The notes: generated by a model not told the origin, from the letters alone. Shown: positions 45,768 through 59,046, counted from the stretch's first letter. The stretch is 64,000 bases of DNA from Craterostigma plantagineum (GCA_027422505.1 JAPQWV010000125.1:1178001-1242000); one strand, 5' to 3'. Numbers and translations are program-made.

Positions 45768-46721
45768 CGTTCGTCTTCTTTTTGCTCAAAACCCTAGAGA
45801 AAAAAAAAAGAGGGTATAAGGAGAATTTTAAATTGGCTTTGTCTGAAACTCTACCGACCGAGGGTTTGGGTTTTATGATTTCATCAGCTGAGTGCGGGAA
45901 ATTAGAGGTACCATTGATGATACGTAGGGTACAACCCACCGTCATGCGTTCTCACCAGGGGTATATATGTCAATTCTTGGCGTGTTAATGGTATTTCGTG
46001 CTAAATTATCATTTTATCATATAATTTTGTAATTATCTATTCTATTTTAATAAATAGATTATTTTTAAAAAAAAAAATTTATCCTTCATATTCTAGATCA
46101 TTATATTTTTATACTTAATTTAAAATTGGGTTTCAGTTGTTAAATTCCTAAACAATAATATAAAAATATTAACTAACTTGATTTATTTGCACATGCATAA
46201 GATAAGAATGTGTTAAATATACTAGTCATAATTAACTCCTCATTCATAATTACCATTTATCTTTTAATTTTTTAATTTATTCACAAATCAATTCTTTACA
46301 CTAGTCTAAATTGCACACTTATATGCGTGTGCTACATAATATATAAATCACTTATCAGAATGGTAAATGAACAATATAAAAGGCAAGGTCGTGGGGCGGG
46401 TGAGTTCTTATTTTTTCTTTTATGCTAATTATTAATTTGAAAAATTTCTAGTAGGCCAATTGATACACCAAATTGAGCGATTTTTAACTCCTACTTAGCA
46501 TTAATATAAAAGTATATAGATACTTAAAAATTATAACTAAAATCGAGAATAACTTCATCTATCGCAGTAGCATTATAAAAGATCGAGTGTGCATATAATA
46601 CTAGTAACTAATAATAAACTAGCCTGTCATAAAATAAAATCACCAAAATAAAATAAGTACAACACCATGTTACGCGCCAAAAAAAAAAAATCGATCTAAC
46701 GAAGAATCCATCCAACTACGA
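45768..46721. other. Intergenic, AT-rich
   Basis: Presumed promoter and leader of the SWIB gene on the left, 3' UTR of the CIR-like gene on the right. No gene, no clear repeat. Confidence 0.5.
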
Positions 46722-49550
46722 CTATTTATGCCTACGACTCGTCGAATTCTTGTGATACCTACTCCTACGCTCTTCGTCGTGATCCGAAGAACTCAAATCA
46801 CAGTGCTTGCGTCTATTTTTCCTCTCCCTACCACGATGATGGCGATGATGCCTACGAACATCTTCTGAGCTTTCAGAAGAACTCGAGTCGTCATAATGCT
46901 TTACCTTTTCCTTCTTGTGCCTCTTCTTCGATTTTCTTTTCTTATCATCATCGCTAGAAGATGGTTCAACTTGGTCATCGTCGCTCGCCCGAGGAGATCT
47001 CTTCTTACGGTTGCTACTCTTTTTCGCCTTTTTCTTCTTCGTTTTGCCAGGAGATAGGTTCGTTAGCAAATCAGGGATTATGGGTTCGCCGAGAAAACCT
47101 GCGTTTATTTATAAGATGTAAAAAGACGGTGATTTTTTGCATTCTGAAAGAAAAAAAGAGACTTGGTTTCACTTCACCTCCATATTCGTCGAATATGTCC
47201 TCGGCGACTATTTGCTGATTGGGGTCGTCGGGATTGAAGCCTCCATGAGGAGGGCTCATGCCTGGCTTCTGTTTCAGCTCCCACTTCAGAGGCTACAAAA
47301 AAGACGAGCAACGATTTTGGTTCGCGGGAATTTTGTCTCTGTGTCACTTTCACCTTTCGAGCAACCACAAAAGTTATCTAATCAAGGCAAAAAGTTCCCT
47401 CTCCTCCATCATAAGTCATTCAATTTAGGACAGTTTAGTGCAAATTCTGAGAGGGGAATATATTCAGAATCTCCAACATTAGGAAACATGGAAGGATTAT
47501 GTTTTAGGTGATAATCAGAGTGATGGCATTTGAACGAATCCGTAACTGTAACTGTCCCATATGAGAAGTGTCAACTTTAGAAATCACTTCAGAAATCGAT
47601 TCCCATAAGTCTTGAAGAAAGTTTACCTCGGCAGGATCAGCTTGGGCCAAGATGGCAGTTAATGGGTCGTCGCGCTTCAGTCTACTCTCTTCGTTAGGCA
47701 TTATGGCGTCTTTTAATGGACACTCTCGATCGCCGCTTTGGTGACCATGGTTACCACATCTCAAGCACTTTACGTTGCGTATCTCAACTCCAAATGGCTT
47801 CGCCCTGCCAGCAACGCCAGTATCTAACCTGTTGACCAAAAAAACGTCATTTGATCCGTGTTTGAGTTATGTGATATAGAGGGGATTAAATTCATACAAA
47901 TGGAGATTTGAAGCCCATAGCCACATATTAAGTCCCCTAGAACAACCATCCTCAAACAAAAATCAATGTAGTGAAAGAAATAGAGCCAAATATATTGAGT
48001 TTTGATGCATGTTTGGACCCAAATAGTTAACAGACCTATATTTTCAGACCCGTACAATATTTTGTTTTTACGAAGAACTGAAATAGCCACTCATATGCAT
48101 GCATATGTACATAGTCTCCATGCGTACATAGTAAAGACATACACACTGTTTGGCGGTGGCATGATTGTGAGTGAGGGAAATTTCAGACAATATGAGTTCA
48201 AAAATATAACAAATCTCATGATGTACTGTAGTCTGCATTTTTTTCTCCACTTCAGTTACTTGTTGGTTGATTTCATAGCAGAACAAGAACAAACGCATTG
48301 GATTCCTCACATAAAATAAAAAAAAACGACAATTCATCAGATAACTTAATCCATCAATATAAAGTGTATTGAAATACAGTAGCAACCTGGGAGCATTTTT
48401 GAGAACGTCAAATTGTTCCTCTGTTGGTATGGCACGACCAAAAACATCTTTAGCCCTCGCTTTCTTTTTATCCTCTGACGAAGGCTTAGTTGGCATATTC
48501 CTAGAAACACAGACCATTAATAGAAAGAACTCAATGGCATAAACAAACCAATAATGATATCTGAAAAAAAAAAAAATCAACTGCTTTAAAAAGATATTAC
48601 ATCGAGGACGAGGCACCCTCTTGAAGATGTTCTCCACCCTCTTGTGTGTTTTTCTCATCTGCCATCTCAGCAGCTTTAGCACTTTCTGCATTGTACCCAG
48701 GAGGCTTCACATACATAAAGCTCACAGCTTTCATCATTTCCAACTGGACATAAAAAAAAGATGAATCTAGAGTCAATTATCAGGTCTATTTCTTACTCTC
48801 ATAAGTGAGGTATGGTTCGTATGACTTTCTTCATCCATGTCCATTTTTCTTTGAAATCATCCATGCAAGAACGTGAAGAGATAATATCTAGTCGGACGTG
48901 CTACGTTGCAAAAAAAATTGCGATCAAAGGCCGAAATCAAAAGGGCTTTGCGTTATTCCCGTTGAAAGCTATAGATAAGCAGACATCTTGGTATCAAGCA
49001 AGATGATAGATAATAAACAATATAATTTCAATCGATCATTGACTATGAAACATTAACAGCGAGGCAGCCATTCATCTAAAAACACAAAACAACAGTAAAC
49101 ACAGCCCGAATTCATTACCCTCTCTTTTTCCTTCTTCGAAATGAGAGCGGTCTGCTTAAGAAATTCCTGCTCCTGGGCATACTGCAAAACAACGAAAAAA
49201 CGCAACACAATTCCTCAAATCTTCTCCAGATAATCGCAACACGCTTCAGCAGACAAAACCTAGGTAAGAGAAAAGGAAACGAGAAAAATAAAAAGAACAA
49301 GAAAAGAAAGGGGGAGCAAGGACGATCAGAACACCTCGCGAGCAATCTCTTCGGCTCGCCTCTCCTTTTGGGCATGGGTCTGCTCGGCAATCCACTTGCG
49401 TCGTTGGTTGGGGTAAGAGAGTGGGTGCCATGGTTTTTGGTTCAAGAAGTTATGGGACCACGCCGTTCCAGCCTTGTCCTTGTAATCGACTTCGCCTCCT
49501 AGCTGGGGCTTCTTCCCCAATCGCTGGTTTGATTCGTCCTCGCCGTCCAT
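46722..49550 (-). CDS. CIR N-terminal-domain protein, splicing-factor-like
   Basis: Seven exons join in frame: 49335-49550, 49119-49181, 48601-48743, 48387-48500, 47627-47828, 47178-47292 and 46722-47098, giving 409 residues. The N-terminus (DKAGTAWSHNFLNQKPWHPL, NQRRKWIAEQ) is the Cir_N domain of CBF1-interacting co-repressor CIR and its plant relatives, which are linked to the spliceosome. A zinc-knuckle-like CLRCGNHGHQSGDREC follows near residue 194 with CX2CX4HX6C spacing, then NPDDPNQQIVAEDIFDEYGG, a block well conserved in plant members. The last exon is an Arg/Ser/His/Lys-rich tail (RRHHRHHRGRERKNRRKH), as in SR-like nuclear speckle proteins. I chose MDGEDES as start; an upstream in-frame ATG would add an Arg-rich leader. 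Nuclear location expected. Confidence 0.9.
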
Positions 49551-50578
49551 TGATTGAATCGACGGAAGCTGATTACGGGTTTCAGCGCGGCGGCGGCGGC
49601 GGCTTGATAGCTGATTTATAACGTCGACTGCTAGAGCAAGCAAGCTGATAAATTTGGGGGACGTTTGTCTGAAATTAAATTAAAATTACGAACGATTATG
49701 GGATTTTGATTAATTAATTAAGATTTAATTATAAGTGGAAATTAAATGATTAGAAGCGAATAAAATTCCAATATGAAATAATATTATACCCATATATCAC
49801 GTCAAAGCACAGTACTCATCTATTATGGAACCCATGGTATAAAATTTTTAAAACAATATGGGAGTTTTTCTTTTTTTTTTTTTTTTGGTTTAATGATTTA
49901 CTCGTGTAATTTAGGATATCATTAGGACATAATTTACAGGTGTGGATAAGAACTTTAAAAAATTGGCAATTTTGCAATTATGTAATTTAGAGACACTCTA
50001 GGTTAGAATTCTAGCGGACATCTACATAAATATCTAATTGAACAAAATTTTTACACATATGTACCCATGTCAAAATTTTTTACAGATAGGTATCCAATTT
50101 AATTTTTACCAGGTTCTTCATTCATGCAGTACCTTTTTGTGTCTGAATGGCGTACCATAAAATGTTGATATAAGGTACCTAAATGGTCGTACGACGTACC
50201 TATGTTTTAAATAGGCGTACCTAAATGTGCTAATACGGAGTACCATTTTCTATTATGTAGGGTACCCAAATGTGTTGATATAGGGTACCCAAATGTGTTG
50301 TATGGCATACCTGCGGCGGATCGGGTACATATCTGCAAAAAGTTTATTCTGTTAGGTACCTACATATAAAAAAATCCTGACAGAGTACTAACTTACAAGT
50401 TCTTTTACAAAGGGGGTATTTATGTGTAAAGACCCCTAGATCTTATCTCAGAGTTATTTAACTATTAAAAGTTATTGTATGGAAAATAACACTTGTAAAT
50501 TCTCTGGAACCCTAGATAACACGACGGATCCTTGGGGCAAAATTTCGACTCATAATGTTTCTAAATTACTTAACTTTA
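49551..50578. other. Intergenic, with degenerate GTACC-rich repeats
   Basis: No gene. About 50150-50310 repeats a loose unit around GGTACCYAAATGTGTTGATATA, clearest in GGGTACCCAAATGTGTTG occurring twice in a row (near 50261 and 50286). Possibly part of an old repeat; a poly-T run lies near 49869. Confidence 0.45.
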
Positions 50579-51252
50579 GGGGGTGTTTGTTTTGAGGTGT
50601 TCCTCCAAAACATCACCGTGATCATCATCGCATCACTTCCTCATTACTGTGTTTGTTTTCGTAGGTGATGAGTCATCACCGTAATGAAGTATCACCTAGG
50701 TGATCAAAGTAGGGTGATATTTCAACTTTTGGATCACCACCAAAAAAGCTATGTGATCCAACATTACGGTGATGATGTGATATTTGAAATTCTTATTTGA
50801 ACAATATTACCCATGATATTTTAACATTTATGCCTTACATAACTTATCATATTTTAAATTATGTAACTAACTATTTTAAATCTTAAAAACATATTCAATA
50901 ATTAAATATAAAATAATATTGATAATTATAATAGACTTATAATTAATGCTTTCAACTCGATACTAAAACATTGATCATTATTACGTAAAATATCATCTCA
51001 ATATAAACATATTAATTCACATTACCTATATGATATAAGTAGAGTTAAATATGTCATTTATGCAATATCACCCCACACATGACCGTGATTAATCAAACAT
51101 AATATTCCAATATCACCTTGATATGCGAAATGAAATATCACCCCAAACAAAGACACCGATGATATATCACTTTGATCCACATCACAGTGATACTCACATT
51201 ACAATGATGTGAGTATCACCTTGATCATGGATCACCAAAAACAAACATCCCC
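50579..51252. mobile_element. Tourist-like (PIF/Harbinger) MITE
   Basis: 674 bp. Ends GGGGGTGTTTGTTTT and (complement) GGGGATGTTTGTTTTT are terminal inverted repeats; TTA directly flanks both sides (50576-50578 and 51253-51255), the TWA target site of PIF/Harbinger. No coding capacity. The inner part is rich in ATCACC/GGTGAT motifs in both orientations. Confidence 0.8.
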
Positions 51253-51375
51253 TTAATGTCATTTCATAAATTCGCACTATAATGTCACCCACTAAATTAA
51301 AATACTAGAAAACAGTTAATCCACAATCTTATATAATTAAACAAATGTATGTGTTCTCATATGCTGCCACCTGTC

Positions 51376-52097
51376 TATGGATGAGCATCGGGTCGGGTAT
51401 CAGGTAGTTTGGGTTCGAGTTAAGATTTCACTACCCGAATCCGACCGGATCTATGGCGGATATCCGCTTGTCGAGTATAGATCGGGTTCAGGTACCCGAT
51501 TTTGAGTTGGAAATATGACTAAAAACATTATGAAATATACATATTAAAATGTCCAGGTTCAGGTACCAAATTTGAGTTGGAAATATGACTAAAAATATTA
51601 TAATGAAATATACATATTAAAATGTCCATGTTATATATTAAATTTAAATATCACTTGTAATATTGGATATTTTATTTTCAATAAACATAATATAAAGATA
51701 ATTTTATATGTTTATTTATAAAATTTGACAAATGTTTTAACTTCTTAAATGATTTATGCATAATAAAATTATACATTTAAAAAGAAATTAATCGAAACAC
51801 TTTTTAAAAATTTAACATCACTCAAGTTATATAGATATTTAAATATGTAATCATATATTTTTAATGTTTTTTTTAACTCATATTTTTAATGTTTATATGT
51901 GTATAAACTAAAATATTATTTAAAAAATATATCGGGTACGCGAATGACCCGATCGGGTAGTAAATTGCTACACCATACCCGACCCGATTAATAATCATCG
52001 ATATCGAATAACCCGGTACCGGCAAATAACCCGAACTACCCAAAATCGTTCGGATTCGGGTAAAACCCGCATTCCCGAACCCGAACGCCCACCCCTA
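51376..52097. mobile_element. hAT-like MITE with 8-bp target duplication
   Basis: 722 bp. Ends TATGGATGAGCATCGGGTCGGG and (complement) TAGGGGTGGGCGTTCGGG are diverged inverted repeats of a common plant hAT type. Flanks CACCTGTC (51368-51375) and CACGTGTC (52098-52105) match at 7 of 8 bases. An AT-rich core with a partial direct repeat (GTTCAGGTACC...TTTGAGTTGG, near 51487 and 51554) lies between. Confidence 0.8.
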
Positions 52098-52229
52098 CAC
52101 GTGTCCCAAAAAATAAATAATAAAAATTCCATAAAAATTTCACTACCACCTGTTAATTCCACAATAATTACTCGCTATCAAACATAAGTTTTGTAACTTT
52201 ATTAACATATAATAATTACATATATAGTT

Positions 52230-52258
52230 AATATCGTGCATTGCATGGTAAATAACTA
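52230..52258 (+). mobile_element. Possible decayed Helitron 3' end
   Basis: ATCGTGCATTGCATGGTAAATAACTAAT resembles the intact terminus at 43491-43518 but the stem is imperfect and the end is CTAA rather than CTAG. No 5' end assigned. Confidence 0.3.
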
Positions 52259-52297
52259 ATTTTTGAAGAGAGAAATGTGATGTCACACTTAGTTTAT

Positions 52298-52352
52298 TGG
52301 GCTAATCCCCTCGATAAGCCCAATATCCAGCCCATTTATATCCTAAAGCCCA
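52298..52352 (+). promoter_or_regulatory. Site II cluster in the CLPP4 promoter
   Basis: TGGGCT at 52298 and three GCCCA motifs at 52318, 52330 and 52348, i.e. four TGGGCY-type sites within 55 bases, about 100-150 bases before the ATG, with a TATATCC stretch between. Typical of nuclear genes for organelle housekeeping proteins. Confidence 0.55.
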
Positions 52353-52448
52353 ATTCCATCCCCTGCCATTGTTTCGAGTTTCAAAACACGTCATTTTAGC
52401 TCATCTCTCTCCCTTACCAAAACACACGCAGTTCACTCACTTTCGCCG

Positions 52449-54039
52449 ATGGAGTCTCTCACCTTCGCCACACTGCTAACAACTCCATCCGCCACCTACC
52501 ACCGCCTCCACCGCCGTAATTCAACGACCTATAGGCCCCTAACCGTCGTCTCCACACCCAAATGTTCCCTCCGCAAGCATGACCAAGCCCTAATTACCAC
52601 CACCAGCGGCGACCCATCTCCCTCGGCACTACTCAGTCACCTATCCGCCTCGTCGCCGCAGACTCCAGCCACCGCTATGCGTGGAGCCGAGTCCGACGCC
52701 ATGGGGCTCCTCCTCAGGGAGAGAATCGTGTTCCTCGGTAACGAAATCGACGACTTCGCTGCGGACGCGATTATCAGTCAGCTGCTGCTGTTGGACGCGC
52801 AGGACCCGAAGAAGGATATTAGGCTCTTCATCAACTCGCCTGGTGGATCGCTGAGGTATGTATTGCGTTAGCTAACGTAGTAGATGGACTAATTTGGGAT
52901 TTTCTTGGGAAGTAACGAAGGTTTCGATGATTGAGGTCATGTTTGGTCTTTCATGAAGTTCAGTGTAGTAGTGTTTGGAAGTTTACACCGACTCTCATAC
53001 TTTGATTTGTGAAGTCATGTTCTTTAACTTGTTTTGGATCTAGCTTCTGAAGATCCCTATCTGAGATTACTGATACAAATATCGAAATGCCAAATTTTGG
53101 ACCTTAGTTCTCCTTGTTAGGATAGCAGGCTTAATAAAATCTTGAAGGTAATATATCCTTGGCATATTAAATGTTATTATCTAGCGAATTTCCATCTATT
53201 GTATAGGAATAATATATGGCAGTATGAGTGTAAGAGATTTGAATTTCATAGTGTTGTGCTATCTATCTTTATACTAAGTCCTTCAATATGCTGTAATCAT
53301 GTTTCAACTTGGCTTTCAAATGAAGTTCTTGCTCCAACCCCGACTGTGAGACATGTATGTGTACCTTTATAGGCGCTCTGCTATGATTATCTGATTGACT
53401 TTCAGATTGAGACGATAAAAACGTTTCTGGCTCGCCTATATGTGGAATGCTTATCTTTGTAACTTATCTGGAAATTCTTCCATACAACACACTTTCGTGC
53501 AATGTAAAATCTTAACTACACAATATTCATAACCTTCTATCCCCCAAATTAGTGCTACCATGGCAATCTTCGACGTGGTACGTCTAGTCAGAGCAGATGT
53601 CTCCACAATCGCTTTGGGCATCTCCGCTTCAACTGCATCCATAATCCTCGGAGGTGGCACTAAAGGCAAACGATTCGCCATGCCCAACACACGAATCATG
53701 ATCCACCAACCCCTCGGTGGGGCCAGCGGTCAAGCCATCGACGTGGAGATTCAGGCAAGAGAGGTCATGCACAACAAGACGAACGTGACGAGGATCATAT
53801 CGGAGTGCAGTGGGAGATCTTACGAGCAGGTCGAGAAAGACATAGATCGAGACCGTTATATGTCCCCCATCGAGGCTGTGGAGTATGGGATCATCGATGG
53901 AGTTATCGATGGGGATAGTATCATTCCTCTTGTCCCAGTACCAGATAAAGTCAAGTCTTCGATGTTCAATTACGAGGAGATCAGCAAAGATCCCAAGAAG
54001 TTTCTGACTCCCGAGATCCCTGATGATGAGATCTACTGA
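52449..54039 (+). CDS. CLPP4: Plastid Clp protease subunit ClpP4
   Basis: Two exons, 52449-52855 and 53553-54039, joined as AG|T to give 297 residues. The first ~75 residues are a Ser/Thr/Pro-rich chloroplast transit peptide. The mature part ([20 protein letters not shown]) follows ClpP4 rather than other plastid paralogues, as does the ending [12 protein letters not shown]. Catalytic triad visible: the serine in GISASTAS, the histidine in [10 protein letters not shown] and the aspartate in [11 protein letters not shown]. ClpP4 is a member of the P-ring of the plastid ClpPRT core, which degrades stromal proteins unfolded by ClpC, and is essential in Arabidopsis. The intron (697 bp) interrupts SPGGSL|SATMA. 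Leader is short and CT-rich. Everything looks functional. Confidence 0.95.
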
Positions 54040-54448
54040 ACGTGTAGAGTTTAGAAACAGGTACGCACGTGTGATGATCGATTAAATGTATTCTTGAGAT
54101 TGATTTTGTTTTGAATGTGCTGAAGAAACTGCATGTCATAGCTCTATGTGGAGTTTGTTCCTTGTTGCAAGAACAGATTGTAACAACATTGCGTAAACTT
54201 GCATAGACATACACATACTTGTTGTATGATTTGAGCTGTTTAGGTTAACCAGACAGTGTTTGGTCGGTGTGATCAATGGCGAGAGCTTATATGTTTAGTC
54301 CATATGTTGCCTCTGAATGAAATAGAACCTTCTGAGTTGTGACTGACTATGAGTTAACAATTAACATGAAAGTCGAGAATTTTATGAGGGAGTTTGGTTT
54401 GCGTACATTGGGTAGTGCAATGTTGTCAAAGATACAAAACTGAGAAAT

Positions 54449-56539
54449 TCAAATGTTATTCCCATTTGCTCCGATAATCCTCTCGATCTCTTCGAGAAGC
54501 CTCTCCTTTTCTTCGATCAAATCTTCCTTCTCGTGCTCGAGTTCTTCGATTTGCTTTGTTTGCTCTGAATCCTTTCTGCAAATCATTACAGCCAAGATTA
54601 TGTCGTAGACAGGCCAAAATCAGTACAACACATCTCTCTGATAATGCTCTGTTTGAATTAGTTTTACCTGTTCATAAAAGCCAAGTTAAGCTTAAGAGAT
54701 CGGACTTCTTTCTCAAGATTCTCGCAGCGTTTTAAAAGCGCCTGCATATCCGATGGAACTGCTGGGCTTGAACTCCTTTCCTTTGCTTCGGCCATCCTTC
54801 AAAACAACACTTGCAAGTTTTAACTGAAGATGTAATAATAAGTAGCATGAAGCTAGAGCTAGTCGTCAGGCTTTCGAAATGCTAATAACTCCATGTTCTT
54901 CGTTTGATTCAAAGGTCTAAGGGCACTATCTATTGATTAGTTCTTATTATGCAATAAACACGTAACATAGGTACAAATGGGGAAATACGCACTTGCGCGA
55001 TCTCTCCACCCTACGCTTCTTCGTTGGATCTCCTCTATCTGCTGGTGCACAAAAAAGGACCGAATCAACAACCTTTGGTTTCGATAATCGAAGCATTCGA
55101 AACTCTCAGCAGTTATTAGATAGGCGTTGTATAGACACCTAAAGTAGATGGGCTTTCTGAGTTTTACCTGAGGTAGTTGACGATGTCACCGATCCATACC
55201 TAATCAACCCTCCCTTGGCACTCGAACGGTTCTCCGTCGTACGCCTTTGCTGCGTTGGAATTCGATTATTATTCATTGAACTCTCGCAAACGTTCGTGGT
55301 CGCTTGCATCGAAACGGCGCAGGGGTCGTCGCACAGATCGAAAAACGCCGATGATTCGCTCATCGACTGTTCTCGGGACAAAGCGCTCGCGTTCATCGCA
55401 ATGCTGTTATTATTGTTGTTGTTGTTGTCTGCCATTTCTGCTATGCCTTCCATCAGAGACTCTTCTATCGTCTGTAAAGCCCCAACTTCTCTAAACCCTA
55501 AGGTCGGTCGATTTTCGAAACTAATGTAGGGGTTATCATTTCCGTAGTTATATGGGCCCGCGATGTTATTATCTTGACGAGAATTGTATGCTTTCGAACT
55601 GCCGTCGGCGGGTTCTTTGTTGCTGACGAGCTGCTTCTTTCGTTCTAATGTGCCCTTTAACATGCTTACCACCGAAGAGATCTTGTCCGTCGATGAAGAT
55701 GAGTTCGAAGGAGAGATGAAGGCGTCGTTATTAGGGTTGTTATCGTAGCTGAAGTTTTCGGACATTATGGGATTATTAGGGTTATTACTGCCGTTGTTGT
55801 TGTTGTTGAAGACATCTTCTGCTGTGGGATAATCTTGTTTGAAGTTTCTAACAACATAATTTGCGTCTCGATTTATGGGATCGATACCTATCGGTGATTG
55901 CAAACTCTGCATCGCGGCGTACCTTCTCCTAATTCGAGGAATTAATTCGAATCGTGATAAAAAATTCGACGAATCAATTAACTTTGATGAGCATATAAGC
56001 TTTTGATGAATCGTTAAACCTTAGTTCAGAAGATCGACTTCTCGTCATTGGCTGAGAGCTATGGAACCACGCCTGCAAATCGTGTATTAGACGTATAGTT
56101 TCGAAGTACAAAATTGCATAGTTGTATATGTAAGAAGTACCTTGGCCAAGAATAGATTACTAGCATGTAATTCCTTATCAGCAGCAGCCCTATAAAGGAG
56201 GAAGAAAGCCCTCAATTGACCATACATTACACACGGCAATGGCGAGGAATTATAGGGGAAAAAGGAAGTAAAAAAAGATGAACTTACGAAGCATATTGGG
56301 ATCGCTTGGAAGAATCGACAAACATCGAAGAGTTGTGTTGAAGTAAGACGTTGTCTTCGACGTTAGCTTTTGCCTGGATTATGGCATTTCCATTCTGATT
56401 ATTATTGTTGTTATTAGCTAAACTTGACAGTTCTGTGGAGATCCTGCAAATAACATGAATTTTTGTAGCAATATGGACGATGATGAAGACCTCGAAGGTT
56501 AGCAGATGAAGTATAGAATAACGAGAAATTCGAAGTTTT

Positions 56540-56575
<36 letters not shown>

Positions 56576-56959
56576 AGATGTTAGAATAATCCCATAATCA
56601 AGAACAGATCTAACTAATACTACCTTCTTGATGCTTGTCTGGGGCGATACCCTTGATTCTGCATCAAGATAAATTATTACACAATCAGAAAGAAAACAAA
56701 AACATTTCAAAGAAAACTAGAAAAACTTGTTTCTTATATATCTTGCCTCGCTTCCATTGTCGAGCCATGTCTTGAAGAGCTCTTCACTGTCCGTTCGAAA
56801 AGCTGTCTGAGTTTGAACGCTGTTATTATTATTTCTAAATCCAAGCATCTCCATTGTTGGAGCTTGCATCAAACCTATGGAGCTTTCCATCATCGTCCTT
56901 ACGAACATTTCTTCGCTCGTGTTTCTGTAGAGATCTGATGAGCACGTTCTTCCCTCCAT
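54449..56959 (-). CDS. CYCLOPS: CYCLOPS/IPD3-like symbiosis transcription factor
   Basis: Nine exons fit in frame: 56747-56959, 56624-56658, 56288-56443, 56141-56189, 56020-56072, 55168-55928, 54993-55038 (or 55041), 54668-54796 and 54449-54575, giving 522 or 523 residues, close to Lotus CYCLOPS. Diagnostic blocks: MEGR..SDLYRNTSEEMFVRT, FRTDSEELFKTWL, LFLAKAWFHSSQPMTRSRSS, FISPSNSSSSTDKISSVVSM, KKRRVERSRKMAEAKER (nuclear signal) and a C-terminal coiled coil (ENLEKEVRSLKLNLAF onward). CYCLOPS is phosphorylated by CCaMK and activates NIN and RAM1 in root-nodule and mycorrhizal symbiosis. Asn-rich runs (NNNNNNN) are a local expansion. Intron 1 uses a GC donor (GAG|GCAAGA) and intron 6 has a CAGCAG double acceptor. 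No defect seen. Confidence 0.93.
56545..56572. repeat. (AT)n microsatellite in CYCLOPS intron 2
   Basis: About 28 bp of pure AT, between exons 2 and 3. Confidence 0.85.
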
Positions 56960-59046
56960 CGCTATGTAATAATAATCTCTTCCTTCAACTGATATTGCAA
57001 ATATGATCGAGTTGAAGCAAACTCTCTATGCACTTTGTCCGTATGAAAGGTAAGCAATATAGAGTTGACTTAAGAAGCTATGAATATGCTGAGAATATTG
57101 CAGTTTCTGGCTATTTGCAGAAGACTCTGCAAGCTGACAAGCTTGCTTTTCACAGACTTCGAAACTGAAGAATGATTGCTTGTGTTATTATAGGATTGAC
57201 TAATAAAACAAAGGGATTTGTTGACTAATGATCTAAACCGTGGTTAAAGCTTAACAAGAGAAGCGGCATGGGTTAGAGTTAGAGACCAATAATTAGGGGC
57301 CGTAGTTAGTTAGTCAAATGAAACATTTTCTTTAGGTGAAATTCGTGTTATAAGTCCATTCATGTCACTTTCAAGTGTTGTAATACTGTTTGGAAAAGAT
57401 TTAAAAAAAACCCTAATGAGTTGGTCTCATATTTGTCAAGATGACGCGTTTCTAAAGAATCAAGTAGCATGCTCTTGTTAGAAAGATTCCAAGCAGCCAA
57501 AACTGTCCTTTTATGCTGGCGCATGCAACGTAAAAAATAAATGGATTATATATGTGTAACATATATCGCGAGGCATAAATTTAATTTTGGAACACCAAGT
57601 ATGCTTATTTTCTATTTTTGATATTTGATGATTGAGAAAATAGGTTAACTTGATATGTCAGGAATAAATATGGGCTTTGATTCGATAATGTGGATATTTG
57701 ATTGTCGAAAAATGATATTATATATATACACACACACACACACAATAAGCGAAAAAAGAACTTCTTAATGGCTATTTTCATGTGTGACATACTGACATCA
57801 CACAACCTACTCCACTATTTGCAATATAAAATGGCCAAGGAAACCTAACCCACCTCCTAATATATTTCAGTGGCTATAATTAATCTTTCTTTGAAAATTT
57901 TACATGAATCCCTACCTTCCTAACATATATATACATATGCATACATATTATATATGTAATCGATCGAATTATGCCCGACATAAGCTTACAGATGAATAAC
58001 ATATTAAAATAAGAATTTGAAGTTTTGTGCTTGGGCGTCTCAAATTATTGGAAAATAATTACGACAAACTATATGTACATGGATTTAGATGAAACGTAAC
58101 GTCGTAGTCTTGGGTGACAATTTGAAAACTGTGCTAAGAGAATTAAATATACACGTTTTGACTGGTTTATTGGCATGATCGGCAATAATAGGATTTGAAT
58201 ATAACAACACTAGCAAGACATGATGCACCTGCAATATTTTGAATTATTTATATACGTAATTATTTTATGTGATTATGATATTCAATTGCACTAGAAGTTG
58301 AAGAAGCACTTTTTGGAGTTGTTTCAAAAGCACTAGCTGCTGGAGTCATCAGTTGAGACTTGCAAGCTATGGCATAAGACCGTTTAAAATAATGGGTAAA
58401 ATAGTCTTCATGTAGCATTCGCAAGTATAATATAAATATCTTAATAGATTAAGTATACATAGGTTAGCTTAAAAGTATAAATTTGCAAAAATTAAATAAT
58501 TGTAAAAATAAATCAACAGCTTCATATACTTTTAGATAATTTTATTTACAAAAAATTTGTCGAATTCCTACTTTATCGTATTTTAGATCAGCTCACCTGC
58601 CAAATAGATATATTTATTTGGAATACGATTATATGTATGATTTCTGACCTACTTCATTGACAAAATTATAGAGCACTAGAGCATATAAAAAAAATGTTTT
58701 GTAACCAGGACATAGTAATATATACATTTATCATCATGTGTTGCCAAAATTAATTTCCTAATTATCTGTCAGTCCATAGACGGCATCAACTCCCTTTAAG
58801 GTGGCATCAGTAAACATAATTAATTTTAATTAGCACACGATGACTTGGTCGTTGTTTTGATTTCTGGATCAAGTAGAATTACTATACTATTATATGTACT
58901 AGTATATGGAGCACCCCTACGCGTGTGAAATAAATAAAAATTGATAACAGTATTTTGCTTTAATTTTGATTTTAGTATTTAGTTGGAAAAATAAGCATTA
59001 CTTTAAATAGGGCAAGGCAGTTACATAGGCTAAAAACATGTTCTTA
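56960..59046. other. Intergenic, AT-rich, CYCLOPS upstream region
   Basis: Two kilobases without a recognisable gene. The first few hundred bases should hold the CYCLOPS promoter and leader. A (TA)(CA)n microsatellite lies at about 57718-57744. No further structure identified. Confidence 0.5.
57718..57744. repeat. (TA)n(CA)n compound microsatellite
   Basis: TATATATACA followed by CA repeats. Confidence 0.85.

Noticed and set aside
47137..47511. 124-codon plus-strand frame over the CIR-like gene
   Set aside because: Crosses exon 6 and introns of the minus-strand gene; no domain.
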